Shown here piece by piece: positions 1 to 5,238 of a DNA stretch of 5,238 nt; the stretch's first letter is position 1; the number at the start of each line of letters is the position of its first letter. The notes beneath the pieces are model-generated. The model was not told the DNA's origin. It was given only the letters and a program-made list of their open reading frames with translations, and made no database searches. The stretch comes from Polaromonas sp. GTDB taxonomy: Bacteria > Pseudomonadota > Gammaproteobacteria > Burkholderiales > Burkholderiaceae_C. Position numbers and translations under genes: made by a program. Location of the stretch: positions 1 through 5,238 of the forward strand of contig JANYFF010000111.1 of assembly GCA_025362825.1 (NCBI GenBank). The letters run 5' to 3'.

Positions 1-1142
1 GCCTGCCCATGGTGGAAGCGGCCGTCGAGGCGGGCGCCGATGTCAATGCCTTCTGGATCGATGTCAAAACGAGGCTCAGCGAATTTGCCGCGAAGAGGCG
101 GCTCGCGAAAATCAACGCTTACTTCAAAAAGCTGCTCGCCCCCGCCAAAACTAAGATACTTCCCAGCTACAAGCCACGTGGCGCGTCGAAGAACGACCAT
201 GGGATATGGAGCCAGTCGTTCGTGGAGTTCGCCGCCAGCCGAGGTCATCATTTTGAGGCCACGACCATGTTGCAGAACGGAGCCCGCGGGAGCGACCTGC
301 CTCCGATCAGGACGGCGAAGTCGGCGGTCAACCTCATAAGCTCGAAGTGGCGCTTGGCCAACGAAGCCGACGCGTTCGACAAGGGAGCGGGCAGCTTCTG
401 GACTGTCGAATTCGACTTTGAATTCAAAGGCGACCGGCGAGTGCCTGGAAGCCGTCTCACTTTCACGGTCGACGCTTCCGGGTGGGATCTCTTGACGATG
501 TTCCGCGAGGCCACGGCGACCGGTCGTTGGCCCGACGATCTCGACCCGGCCTTGGACCGGCAGAAGCAGTGGGAAGGCCGGCGGATCATGGACTCGCTCA
601 TCGACGGCCCCTACTCGCTCGACGACGTGATCGCCCGCCTCCGCAGAGGAGGCAACCCCTTTTATGGCTGGGACGGCAAGATGATCGGCGACTTCGATGA
701 ACCCGACCCGCGCATCAAGCCGTTCATGGAGCGGCTTCGCCCCCTTTGCGGTCCTGAGCTTGGCTTTCATCGCCGAATCGCGCCGTTGTTGACTAAGAAG
801 GGGTTGAAATCACTCCTCGCCGGCGACGAGCGCGATGGAGTCGACGACCTTGCCAACAAGGGCAACGGCAAGAAGGTCCAGAACGACCGCGAGGCGGCCA
901 CGGAGCGACCGGTGGCCGCAGAGGTCGAGGACGAGTCCGGCCCGTGGCACGCTTACCTGGAGGACGACGAGGAGAACAACTCGTGCATTTACCTGCAGGA
1001 GGGGGACGATCGCGAGAATCGTGAATTGTTTGAAATAGTCGAACACGATGTGCGCGACAACATGCCGGGCCAAGACACTGACTACTTGCGAGCCGCCGAA
1101 GAAGAGGCGAGGGATCGCAATCGCGCGGAATCTACCAAGTGA
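1..1142 (+). CDS. Ankyrin-repeat protein, C-terminal part (5' end outside window)
   Basis: The frame is open to the left edge, and its first visible residues (LPMVEAAVEAGADVNA) match the second half of an ankyrin repeat, helix 2 plus the GADVNA turn. The gene therefore starts upstream. The ATG at base 9 has no Shine-Dalgarno sequence and is probably internal. A second, degenerate ankyrin-like unit follows about 70 residues later (FVEFAASRGHHFEATTMLQN, then GA). Ankyrin repeats bind other proteins. The next 200 or so residues (an FWTVEFDFEFKGD strand-rich stretch, then a long helical part with SLDDVIARLRRGG) match no domain I recognise. The last 90 residues are highly charged and mostly acidic, with runs such as EDDEENN, and look disordered. 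No signal peptide or membrane span is visible. The gene converges on the HEPN operon. The ankyrin assignment is fairly sure; the cellular role is unknown. Confidence 0.8.
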   Translation, partial: LPMVEAAVEAGADVNAFWIDVKTRLSEFAAKRRLAKINAYFKKLLAPAKTKILPSYKPRGASKNDHGIWSQSFVEFAASRGHHFEATTMLQNGARGSDLPPIRTAKSAVNLISSKWRLANEADAFDKGAGSFWTVEFDFEFKGDRRVPGSRLTFTVDASGWDLLTMFREATATGRWPDDLDPALDRQKQWEGRRIMDSLIDGPYSLDDVIARLRRGGNPFYGWDGKMIGDFDEPDPRIKPFMERLRPLCGPELGFHRRIAPLLTKKGLKSLLAGDERDGVDDLANKGNGKKVQNDREAATERPVAAEVEDESGPWHAYLEDDEENNSCIYLQEGDDRENRELFEIVEHDVRDNMPGQDTDYLRAAEEEARDRNRAESTK

Positions 1143-1173
1143 AGTTCAGCAGCAGTCGCCGTTCTTAGTTCGA

Positions 1174-1210
1174 TTGGCTGCGAAGTCCTAAGCGATCCTT
1201 TCGTAGCCGA
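1174..1210. repeat. Imperfect inverted repeat in the convergent gap
   Basis: Two 11-base arms (1174-1184 and 1200-1210) can pair with two G-T wobbles around a 15-base loop. They lie between the stops of the ankyrin gene and the HEPN gene, where a bidirectional terminator would be expected. There is no T-run after the stem on either strand, so a classical rho-independent terminator is not shown. Confidence 0.3.
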
Positions 1211-1268
1211 CCAACGTGGTCCGGCGCTGCTTCCAAAGGTTGTGGGCGCCAGCCCCGGCTTCGCAACG

Positions 1269-1790
1269 TCAGGTTCTCGCCCAGCTCTTGCGAAGCAAGA
1301 GATCGAAAAGGAAGATTTTCGCGTTCGGAAATTCCCGTGCTACCTGCCAGTTGGAAAACGCGTCTTCGGCGGCGATGATGAAAGTGAGAGCCTTCAGCCT
1401 GCTCCACTTCGACGAGACGTCGTAGTCAGCGGAGTGACGGGCCTCTTGCAAATCGTGGAAAGCCTGCGAAACGTCCTTAACCTCAGCCTCTATGGGGAAG
1501 GTGAGCAACTGAGCGATCTCGGGGGTCTTGAAGTTCGCGGCTCCGGTCGCTTTTGCATATATTTTGCATACCTCTTTCATGTCGCCATGAGCGAAGGCCC
1601 TGCGGACCTTTGCGCGGGCAGCGGCGTTTAGGCGAGAGCCAACGGTGGCGGAGCCTTCGGACACAAGCAGATGGAAGACCGCGTAATAAGCAGACGAAAC
1701 TGCTCGGCGCAGATTGGCCTGCTTTGGTTTGCCCTTGTCAACTGTCGCTAGATGCCGGGCTTGCGCCAGGAGGTCGTGCTCGAGAGCCAC
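1269..1790 (-). CDS. HEPN-domain protein, candidate RNase toxin or defence protein
   Basis: A 173-residue, all-helical soluble protein. The N-terminal helix pair carries LRRAVSSAYYAVFHLL (residues 27-42), the usual HEPN-fold signature. R63-x4-H68 (RRAFAHGDM) fits the R-x4-6-H catalytic motif of HEPN ribonucleases. ARHSADYD (117-124) matches the R-x-x-ADYD motif of UPF0332-like HEPN proteins, and a final helix (LTFIIAAEDAFSNW) closes the fold. Known HEPN proteins of this kind include metal-independent RNases in toxin-antitoxin and anti-phage systems; activity here is inferred. It starts at GTG, one base after the stop of the upstream 84-residue gene. No ribosome binding site of its own is visible, so translation is probably coupled to that gene. 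The length is normal and the gene looks intact. Non-toxic HEPN proteins also exist, so toxicity is not certain. Confidence 0.8.
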   Translation of the reverse strand: MALEHDLLAQARHLATVDKGKPKQANLRRAVSSAYYAVFHLLVSEGSATVGSRLNAAARAKVRRAFAHGDMKEVCKIYAKATGAANFKTPEIAQLLTFPIEAEVKDVSQAFHDLQEARHSADYDVSSKWSRLKALTFIIAAEDAFSNWQVAREFPNAKIFLFDLLLRKSWART

Positions 1791-1791
1791 C

Positions 1792-2046
1792 TTAATCGGT
1801 GACGAGCTGAACGTAAGGCCAGAGGCTCACGTTCTTGTCGAGAATAGAGCGAGCCACCGATTTCCGAAAATCGCTGAGCTTGCGCACCTTTTGCGCTGAC
1901 GGGCTGTTGTCGTTCGCGACATGAAGGTTCACCCACACGGCGGGAACGCCGGTCGAATCTTCGGCAAATTGATAGTCGACCGCCGTCACCTCGTCAGGGC
2001 GAACGATGGATTTCACAATGCTTTTAATCAACTCTTCTTCGTTCAT
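1792..2046 (-). CDS. Small alpha/beta partner protein of the HEPN gene (84 aa)
   Basis: An 84-residue cytoplasmic protein with an N-terminal helix (MNEEELIKSIVKSIV), then a strand segment reading AVDYQFAEDSTGVPAVWVNLHV, a helical stretch (KVRKLSDFRKSVARSIL) and a terminal WPYVQLVTD strand. I recognise the EDSTG-x-PA-hydrophobic pattern only as that of uncharacterised small proteins found next to HEPN genes; it is not an MNT nucleotidyltransferase and shows no DNA-binding motif. The start is the ATG at 2044-2046, because GGAGG lies five bases upstream. A longer TTG start at 2061 would put that ribosome binding site inside the gene. Its stop is one base before the HEPN start, giving a tight two-gene operon with this gene first, the usual position of an antitoxin. 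An antitoxin or regulatory-subunit role is inferred from context only. Confidence 0.75.
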   Translation of the reverse strand: MNEEELIKSIVKSIVRPDEVTAVDYQFAEDSTGVPAVWVNLHVANDNSPSAQKVRKLSDFRKSVARSILDKNVSLWPYVQLVTD

Positions 2047-2051
2047 TTTTG

Positions 2052-2056
2052 CCTCC
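2052..2056 (-). promoter_or_regulatory. Ribosome binding site of the HEPN operon
   Basis: The minus strand reads GGAGG five bases before ATG 2046. This fixes the start of the 84-residue protein and rules out the upstream TTG codon. Confidence 0.8.
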
Positions 2057-2077
2057 GACAAATGCGGGCGGTGCTAC

Positions 2078-2093
2078 ATATAACTGAATTATC
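2078..2093 (-). promoter_or_regulatory. Possible promoter -10 region of the HEPN operon
   Basis: An AT-rich stretch upstream of the operon contains two -10-like hexamers on the minus strand, GATAAT (2088-2093) and TTATAT (2078-2083). They lie 32-47 bases before the start codon. No good -35 hexamer lies at 16-18 bases from either, so the promoter is only suggested. Confidence 0.3.
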
Positions 2094-2304
2094 TCGCTTT
2101 TTTCCTAACTCTTACCGTAACAGCCACTCCACAAACGCGCAACAGGTCTAAAAGCCGACTACGAGAAATTGGAGCGAAATCCGACGGGCAGGTTCCCATC
2201 GGATGGGTGGGTAGTCATGTTCATCGCGGACTGCGGAAAAGTAGAACACTAATCAAGGAGCGCCATAAGGGCGTCACAGGAAGACTTTTCAGAAAAACTA
2301 TAGG
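2094..2304. other. Non-coding flank between HEPN operon and mutS junction
   Basis: About 210 bases without a convincing gene, AT-richer than its surroundings. The stretch holds a perfect 13-bp palindrome (CCCATC-G-GATGGG, 2195-2207), an inverted pair GAAAAGT (2236-2242) and ACTTTTC (2284-2290), and a TTTT-CAG-AAAA unit (2286-2296). No tRNA, integrase or transposase piece is recognisable. Dense short inverted repeats beside the broken mutS gene would suit the terminal segment of an inserted element, but nothing proves it. Confidence 0.4.
2195..2207. repeat. 13-bp palindrome
   Basis: CCCATCGGATGGG has perfect 6-bp arms around a single central base. With no loop space it would suit a dimeric protein-binding site better than an RNA hairpin. 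It lies about 150 bases upstream of the HEPN operon and 110 bases from the mutS junction. Confidence 0.45.
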
Positions 2305-2321
2305 TTCTAAGCGCCTTAGAA
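2305..2321. repeat. 17-bp palindrome at the mutS junction
   Basis: TTCTAAG-CGC-CTTAGAA has perfect 7-bp arms around a 3-base centre. It overlaps the stop codon of the truncated mutS frame and begins within a few bases of where MutS similarity ends. Short inverted arms around a small core are typical of recombinase binding/crossover sites, so this is a candidate element end or attachment site. A functional role is inferred from position only. Confidence 0.5.
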
Positions 2322-2444
2322 AGTCATGCGCGGATACTGCTGCATCATTGGGGTGTGGGCTGCAAAACTACCGGCGATTTCTGCACCCTGATTTTTTTCT
2401 TTTTGCATCAATGACTTGGCGCGTTTTCGCGTTCCTTCGTGCAT
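2316..2444 (-). pseudogene. mutS: Truncated mutS: N-terminal fragment of mismatch-repair ATPase MutS
   Basis: MutS recognises mispaired bases and starts mismatch repair with MutL. This frame encodes 42 residues from ATG 2444; GAAGGG lies six bases upstream as ribosome binding site. Residues 29-37 read AHTPMMQQY, followed by x-R. This is the near-invariant start of MutS domain I (E. coli MutS: DAHTPMMQQYLRLK). In MutS it should continue into LR-x-K and then the mismatch-contacting FYRMGDFYELF motif; here it reads PRMTF and stops. More than 800 residues are missing, including the phenylalanine wedge and the ATPase. The residues before AHTP (MHEGTRKRAKSLM and on) are a plausible lineage-specific lead. 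An in-frame ATG at 2468 is an alternative start. The break may be an insertion or a deletion; whether another mutS copy exists cannot be seen. Confidence 0.8.
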
Positions 2445-2450
2445 GTATTT

Positions 2451-2456
2451 CCCTTC
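2451..2456 (-). promoter_or_regulatory. Ribosome binding site of the mutS fragment
   Basis: The minus strand reads GAAGGG, six bases before the ATG at 2444-2442. It favours that start over the in-frame ATG at 2468 and suggests that the normal mutS translation start is preserved. Confidence 0.5.
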
Positions 2457-2691
2457 TTGCCGATCCATCGCATGTACGATTTTGGGTGATCAACAGTCGA
2501 GACTTGTTGTTTCTATCAATGACTTGCCCAGGCGGTGCCTTGTCCATCATTTTGACAGGCCGCTGTGCATCGCTTTTCCCGATCAAAATCAAGACCTGTT
2601 GGAGCTTGCGGGCTGCGCGCAGATGTCTGGCGCGGTGGCATGGTGCATATGCTGCTTTACCGGGGGCTGAGCGGGCATGCACCGCACTGAA
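2457..2691 (-). promoter_or_regulatory. Upstream region of mutS, no other gene seen
   Basis: About 235 bases between the small membrane-protein gene and the mutS start. No frame here looks coding on either strand. It would be expected to hold the mutS promoter, but I see no convincing pair of -35 and -10 hexamers. TTGATA on the minus strand (around 2515-2520) is -35-like but has no fitting -10 at the right distance. Confidence 0.35.
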
Positions 2692-2841
2692 CTACTCCGG
2701 CAGTCTATGCTTTCGGAATGCCTGCCAGATGGCGCAGGAGATTTTGAGGACGACGCAGGCGACCAGCGGGGCGGCGAGCATGCCGGTTGTGAAAAGCGCG
2801 CCGCCCATGCTGGGGACGCTAATCTTTGCTGACCCAGGCAT
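2692..2841 (-). CDS. Probable small single-span membrane protein (49 aa)
   Basis: A short frame from ATG 2841 to TAG encodes 49 residues. Residues 13-39 (GGALFTTGMLAAPLVACVVL, then KISCAIW) form one hydrophobic helix, followed by a basic tail QAFRKHRLPE. By the positive-inside rule the C-terminus would face the cytoplasm. About three quarters of its codons end in G or C, as in the neighbouring genes, which supports real coding. The ribosome binding site is weak (a GGGGC about 15 bases upstream), and the frame stays open further upstream, so the start is uncertain. It lies 73 bases downstream of the histidine kinase in the same direction and could be cotranscribed. I do not recognise the family; function is unknown. 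Confidence 0.45.
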   Translation of the reverse strand: MPGSAKISVPSMGGALFTTGMLAAPLVACVVLKISCAIWQAFRKHRLPE

Positions 2842-2914
2842 TAGCGGGCCGATGCCCCGTTTCTTATGTGTCTGATTTTTGATCGCCTGCAGCAGGCATG
2901 GCGTCGAACCGCCT

Positions 2915-4042
2915 TTACTGGTGCTTTGGCAGCTTTACCGAGAAGACAGTGCCGCCCTGCGCCGTTGAGGTCACGTCGATGCTACCGCCGTGGGCCAGGG
3001 CGATCTCGCGCGCGACAAACAGCCCGAGTCCCATGCTGGTACTGGGGCGCCCCGCGCTTTCCTCTCCAACGGCAAGCTGCACCATCGCGCTGAAAATCGT
3101 CTTCAGGGATTCTGGCAGAATGGGCGTCCCCTCGTTGCACACGGAGACGCAGACAGAGTCATGGTTGCCTGAGAGCGCCGCATGCACGGCCGTATGGGCT
3201 TGCCGGTACTGTGCGGCGTTGGCCAGCAAGTTCATGATGACTTGCTGCACGCGCACGGCGTCAAACTCGCCGACAAGTTCTTTGCCAAGTTCAAGCTCGA
3301 ACACGCACTCCGGGTTCGCCAGACGCGCATCATTAATTGCCGCCTGGGCAATCTCTCCCATGTCGCAGCTCTGCGGCGCAATTGGCATCTTTCCGCCGAG
3401 CTGGGTACGGGAGTATTCCAGCAAATCATTGACCATGGCTGTCATCGTGGCGGCGCTGCGGCTCAAGCGCTGCCCGGTAGCGACGTTTCTGCTGGCGTCC
3501 TCTGGCGAGCGCGTGAGTAACAGCCCGGCCATGCTAATGGCCGACAGCGGGGTTCGCAAATCATGGCCGAGGATTGCGAGGAAGCGGTCCCGCGTTTCGC
3601 CGCTGCGGTCCGCGAAGGTGACGGCCGACTCTGCCAGTGCCTGGTCGACCGCCTCATTAAAACGAACAATGTCTTCCGTCACATCCTTGTCGAACACAGC
3701 GATCTCGGCGAGCCACAAGCGCAGGACGCTGGCGCGAAGCGCCCTGAACTCTGCGGTGAGCTGAACCAATGTGAATCCGCTGTTTTCCCTCAAGGTGCCG
3801 TGGATGGAAGCGGCGCTCGCTGGGAACTTGTCGGTGGCGTGTCCCAAGGATTTTTCCACGCCTTCAATTTCATTTTGCGGCGTATCGATGTCAACGGCGA
3901 TCGCCAGCAGCATTTGCTTTGCATGGTCGCGCAAGGACTTGCGGTTCATGCCCGCAGCGGCGGGGAAAAGGGTTTCTGCGAAGGAATCCCAAGCAGTAAG
4001 GATTTTCTCGGAGTTGGCGTTGATGTAGGAGGAGAGTTTCAT
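2915..4042 (-). CDS. Cytoplasmic sensor histidine kinase with RsbRD-type N-terminal domain
   Basis: A complete 375-residue kinase without membrane spans or signal peptide. Residues 1-140 are helical and resemble the RsbRD_N (RsbT co-antagonist) sensory domain. The dimerisation/phosphoacceptor helix carries FLAILGHDLRTPLSA (H160 is the phosphorylated histidine). The ATP-binding domain has an N-box (VIMNLLANAAQY, 268-279), a G1-like box reading VCNEGTPIL in which the usual aspartate is asparagine, and a G2 box MGLGLFVAREIALAHGG (338-354). It would autophosphorylate from ATP and pass the phosphate to a response regulator, but none is encoded in this window. The ATG at 4042 is the first possible start: an in-frame TGA lies seven codons upstream, although no clear ribosome binding site precedes it. 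After its stop there is a short GCCTG-CTG-CAGGC hairpin (2885-2897) without a T-run, so readthrough into the small downstream gene is possible. Confidence 0.92.
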   Translation of the reverse strand: MKLSSYINANSEKILTAWDSFAETLFPAAAGMNRKSLRDHAKQMLLAIAVDIDTPQNEIEGVEKSLGHATDKFPASAASIHGTLRENSGFTLVQLTAEFRALRASVLRLWLAEIAVFDKDVTEDIVRFNEAVDQALAESAVTFADRSGETRDRFLAILGHDLRTPLSAISMAGLLLTRSPEDASRNVATGQRLSRSAATMTAMVNDLLEYSRTQLGGKMPIAPQSCDMGEIAQAAINDARLANPECVFELELGKELVGEFDAVRVQQVIMNLLANAAQYRQAHTAVHAALSGNHDSVCVSVCNEGTPILPESLKTIFSAMVQLAVGEESAGRPSTSMGLGLFVAREIALAHGGSIDVTSTAQGGTVFSVKLPKHQ

Positions 4043-4153
4043 GGGCGCTTCGAACGCAGGTCAACGAGCGTTGTATTTCATTCTAGGCCTTGGAGTAGCC
4101 GCCAATGAATCCCAGATTCAAGCTGTTGCATGACCTTTGCATACATTTGTGTG
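4043..4153 (-). promoter_or_regulatory. Intergenic control region of the histidine kinase
   Basis: This 111-bp gap is long enough for a separate promoter. On the minus strand it contains a direct repeat ATGCAA-N5-ATGCAA (4126-4142), whose copies are one helical turn apart, then a perfect palindrome TGAATC-TGG-GATTCA (4106-4120), then TAGAAT, a -10-like hexamer about 40 bases before the start codon. No good -35 box is placed correctly for TAGAAT, which would fit an activator-dependent promoter. These are sequence patterns only. Confidence 0.4.
4106..4120. repeat. 15-bp palindrome, candidate operator
   Basis: TGAATCCCAGATTCA has perfect 6-bp arms around a 3-base centre. It lies about 65 bases upstream of the histidine kinase start, just upstream of the -10-like TAGAAT, where a dimeric regulator could act. 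Confidence 0.45.
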
Positions 4154-5238
4154 TCAGGTGGGGGCCACCCGCTCAAGAGCTCGCGCGGTGGCTTGTCGCA
4201 ATTCCGCCGCCATCGCACAAGCCAGCGTCAGCCGACGTAGCAGCCACGGCGTCAGGTCTGCTGTGACCAGCGGGTCGGGGCGGGGCTGGAAAGGCTGGCC
4301 GGATGTGGGCAAGCCGGTAAATGCATCTGCATTGGCTGCAGCTAGTGCAGGGTCGGTGGCTTCGGCCAGCTCTGCGGCTATGCATTGGGCGGCGTGTGCC
4401 AGGGCTGGTGATGCCACGGCCATGTCGAGTTGCGTGCGGCGCAGCAACAGCATCGATTTGACTGCGGTGAGCTGGGCCAGCAACTGGTAGCTGCGCGCCT
4501 GTAGAGCCTCAAGCGGCTCAAGCGCTGGGCGCACATGCCGCGGCTCGGACAGCGTGCGCTGGGTTGCCAGCGTCAGGTCTGACAGGCTGTTGTAGGCATC
4601 GCGCCTGGCCAGACGCCAGGGCAGGTCCGACGTCTGCGCGTCGTCGAGCAGCGCCAGCGCCATCCGCGCATGCAGCAGTTGCGCGCGGGCACTGCGCCTG
4701 ATCAGCACCGGTATCTGGTTGCGCTCCCAGGTTGGCAGCACATAGCTGAAGATCCACGCGATCAGCGCGCCTAGCAGTGTGTCGGCCACCCGCTCGCCGA
4801 TGGCAAAGGTGGGCGCCACGCCGACCAGCAGCATGTGAGCCTGCAGCAGCCCGGCCATTGTTGCGGCAATCGAGGTGTAGAAATAGCGCCGGAGCGCAAA
4901 CGCATGCGCCAGACCCATGCTGAGCGCGACCACCAGAAAGATCGCGCGAGCCCCTGGATGCGCGGCCAGCACCAGCATCACCAGTGCGCAACCGACCAGC
5001 GTACCAGTCACCCGCGCATTGCGGCGCTGAAGTGTCTGCGCCAGATTTCCGCGCATCACAACCACGATGGTCAGCATGATCCAGTATTCATGCGCCACCC
5101 ACGGCAGGTGCAGCGACACGACATAGCCCGTGCCTAGCGCCAGCGTGGCCCGCAGGGCATAGCGCAGTGCCGGTGCACGCCATGCTAGCTGGCCGAGCAG
5201 CGGTTTCCAGGACCAGGAGGTCGCGCTGACAAACAGCT
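4154..5238 (-). CDS. FUSC/YccS-family inner-membrane protein, C-terminal part (5' end outside window)
   Basis: The frame is open at the right edge, and 360 residues are visible. The first 140 or so contain about six hydrophobic helices (for example YWIMLTIVVVM, VTGTLVGCALVMLVLAA, AIFLVVALSMGLAHAFAL, VADTLLGALIAWIFSYVLP). The segment LRYALRATLALGTGYVVSL, then EYWIMLTIVVVMRGNLAQTL, then RVTGTLVGC is the second membrane bundle typical of FUSC-domain proteins (YccS, YhfK, AaeB and aromatic-acid exporters). A helical, mostly cytoplasmic tail of about 170 residues follows. A GTG at 5119 is internal, because the frame continues as membrane protein upstream. Full-length relatives are about 650-750 residues, so roughly half is missing to the right. 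The substrate cannot be told from this part; transport of aromatic or other small acids is known for some relatives. It ends 111 bases before the histidine kinase on the same strand. Confidence 0.85.
   Translation of the reverse strand, partial: LFVSATSWSWKPLLGQLAWRAPALRYALRATLALGTGYVVSLHLPWVAHEYWIMLTIVVVMRGNLAQTLQRRNARVTGTLVGCALVMLVLAAHPGARAIFLVVALSMGLAHAFALRRYFYTSIAATMAGLLQAHMLLVGVAPTFAIGERVADTLLGALIAWIFSYVLPTWERNQIPVLIRRSARAQLLHARMALALLDDAQTSDLPWRLARRDAYNSLSDLTLATQRTLSEPRHVRPALEPLEALQARSYQLLAQLTAVKSMLLLRRTQLDMAVASPALAHAAQCIAAELAEATDPALAAANADAFTGLPTSGQPFQPRPDPLVTADLTPWLLRRLTLACAMAAELRQATARALERVAPT

Noticed and set aside
9..11. ATG at base 9 as the true start of the ankyrin gene
   Set aside because: It falls inside an ankyrin repeat, has no ribosome binding site, and the frame is open to the window edge.
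2047..2061. TTG start adding five residues to the 84-residue protein
   Set aside because: It would place the strong GGAGG ribosome binding site inside the coding region; ATG 2046 has ideal spacing to it.
2159..2224. 21-codon minus-strand frame (MNMTTHPSDGNLPVGF and on)
   Set aside because: Too short, without a ribosome binding site or a recognisable family. It could be the tail of a decayed gene, but nothing supports that.
2351..2404. Terminator-like stem followed by a T-rich run on the plus strand
   Set aside because: The T-run is the complement of Lys/Glu/Asn codons in the mutS fragment, the stem needs three wobble pairs with a 20-base loop, and no plus-strand gene ends here.
2407..2526. 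12-base direct repeat ATCAATGACTTG (2407-2418 and 2515-2526)
   Set aside because: One such chance 12-mer repeat is expected in a window of this size, and the flanks do not match.
2207..2875. Plus-strand frame of 222 codons
   Set aside because: It lies opposite the mutS fragment and the small membrane protein, crosses the junction between two unlike regions, has unnatural composition and shows no domain.
2898..3764. Long plus-strand frames opposite the histidine kinase (including 3563-4108)
   Set aside because: They are antisense shadows of a high-GC coding gene with clear kinase motifs; their translations are low-complexity and match nothing.
4137..4490. Plus-strand frame opposite the FUSC gene
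   Set aside because: Alanine/serine-rich shadow of the minus-strand membrane-protein gene.

Overview
The window looks like the edge of an accessory region joined to ordinary chromosome in a GC-rich proteobacterium. The best guess is a betaproteobacterium of the order Burkholderiales. This rests on codon use, a soluble RsbRD_N-type histidine kinase, a FUSC-family membrane protein and a MutS-type N-terminus. It is an inference from protein style, not from a database match.

Left part (1-2315), accessory. A rightward gene, open at the left edge, ends an ankyrin-repeat protein with an acidic tail (1-1142). Facing it on the minus strand is a two-gene operon: an 84-residue protein (1792-2046) with a strong ribosome binding site, then a HEPN-fold protein (1269-1790) that starts one base after the first gene's stop on a GTG codon. 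The HEPN protein carries an R-x4-H motif and the ARHSADYD signature. Together they look like an RNase-toxin/antitoxin-type or defence module that does not use the classical MNT nucleotidyltransferase partner. Between this operon and the junction lie about 250 bases of AT-richer, non-coding DNA with several short palindromes.

Junction (about 2322-2333). A 42-codon minus-strand reading frame (2316-2444) has its own ribosome binding site and contains AHTPMMQQY-x-R, the conserved start of the mismatch-repair protein MutS. The similarity stops abruptly, the frame ends six codons after the tyrosine, and a 17-bp palindrome lies across the break. The simplest reading is that the accessory DNA interrupts mutS just after its start, or that a deletion/rearrangement removed the rest.

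Right part (2316-5238), all minus strand and probably backbone: the mutS remnant with its upstream region, a probable 49-residue single-span membrane protein (2692-2841), a cytoplasmic sensor histidine kinase (2915-4042), a 111-bp regulatory gap containing a 15-bp palindrome and a helical-turn direct repeat, and the C-terminal 360 residues of a FUSC/YccS-like inner-membrane protein (4154-5238) that runs off the right edge. No response regulator, integrase, transposase, tRNA, rRNA or CRISPR array is visible.
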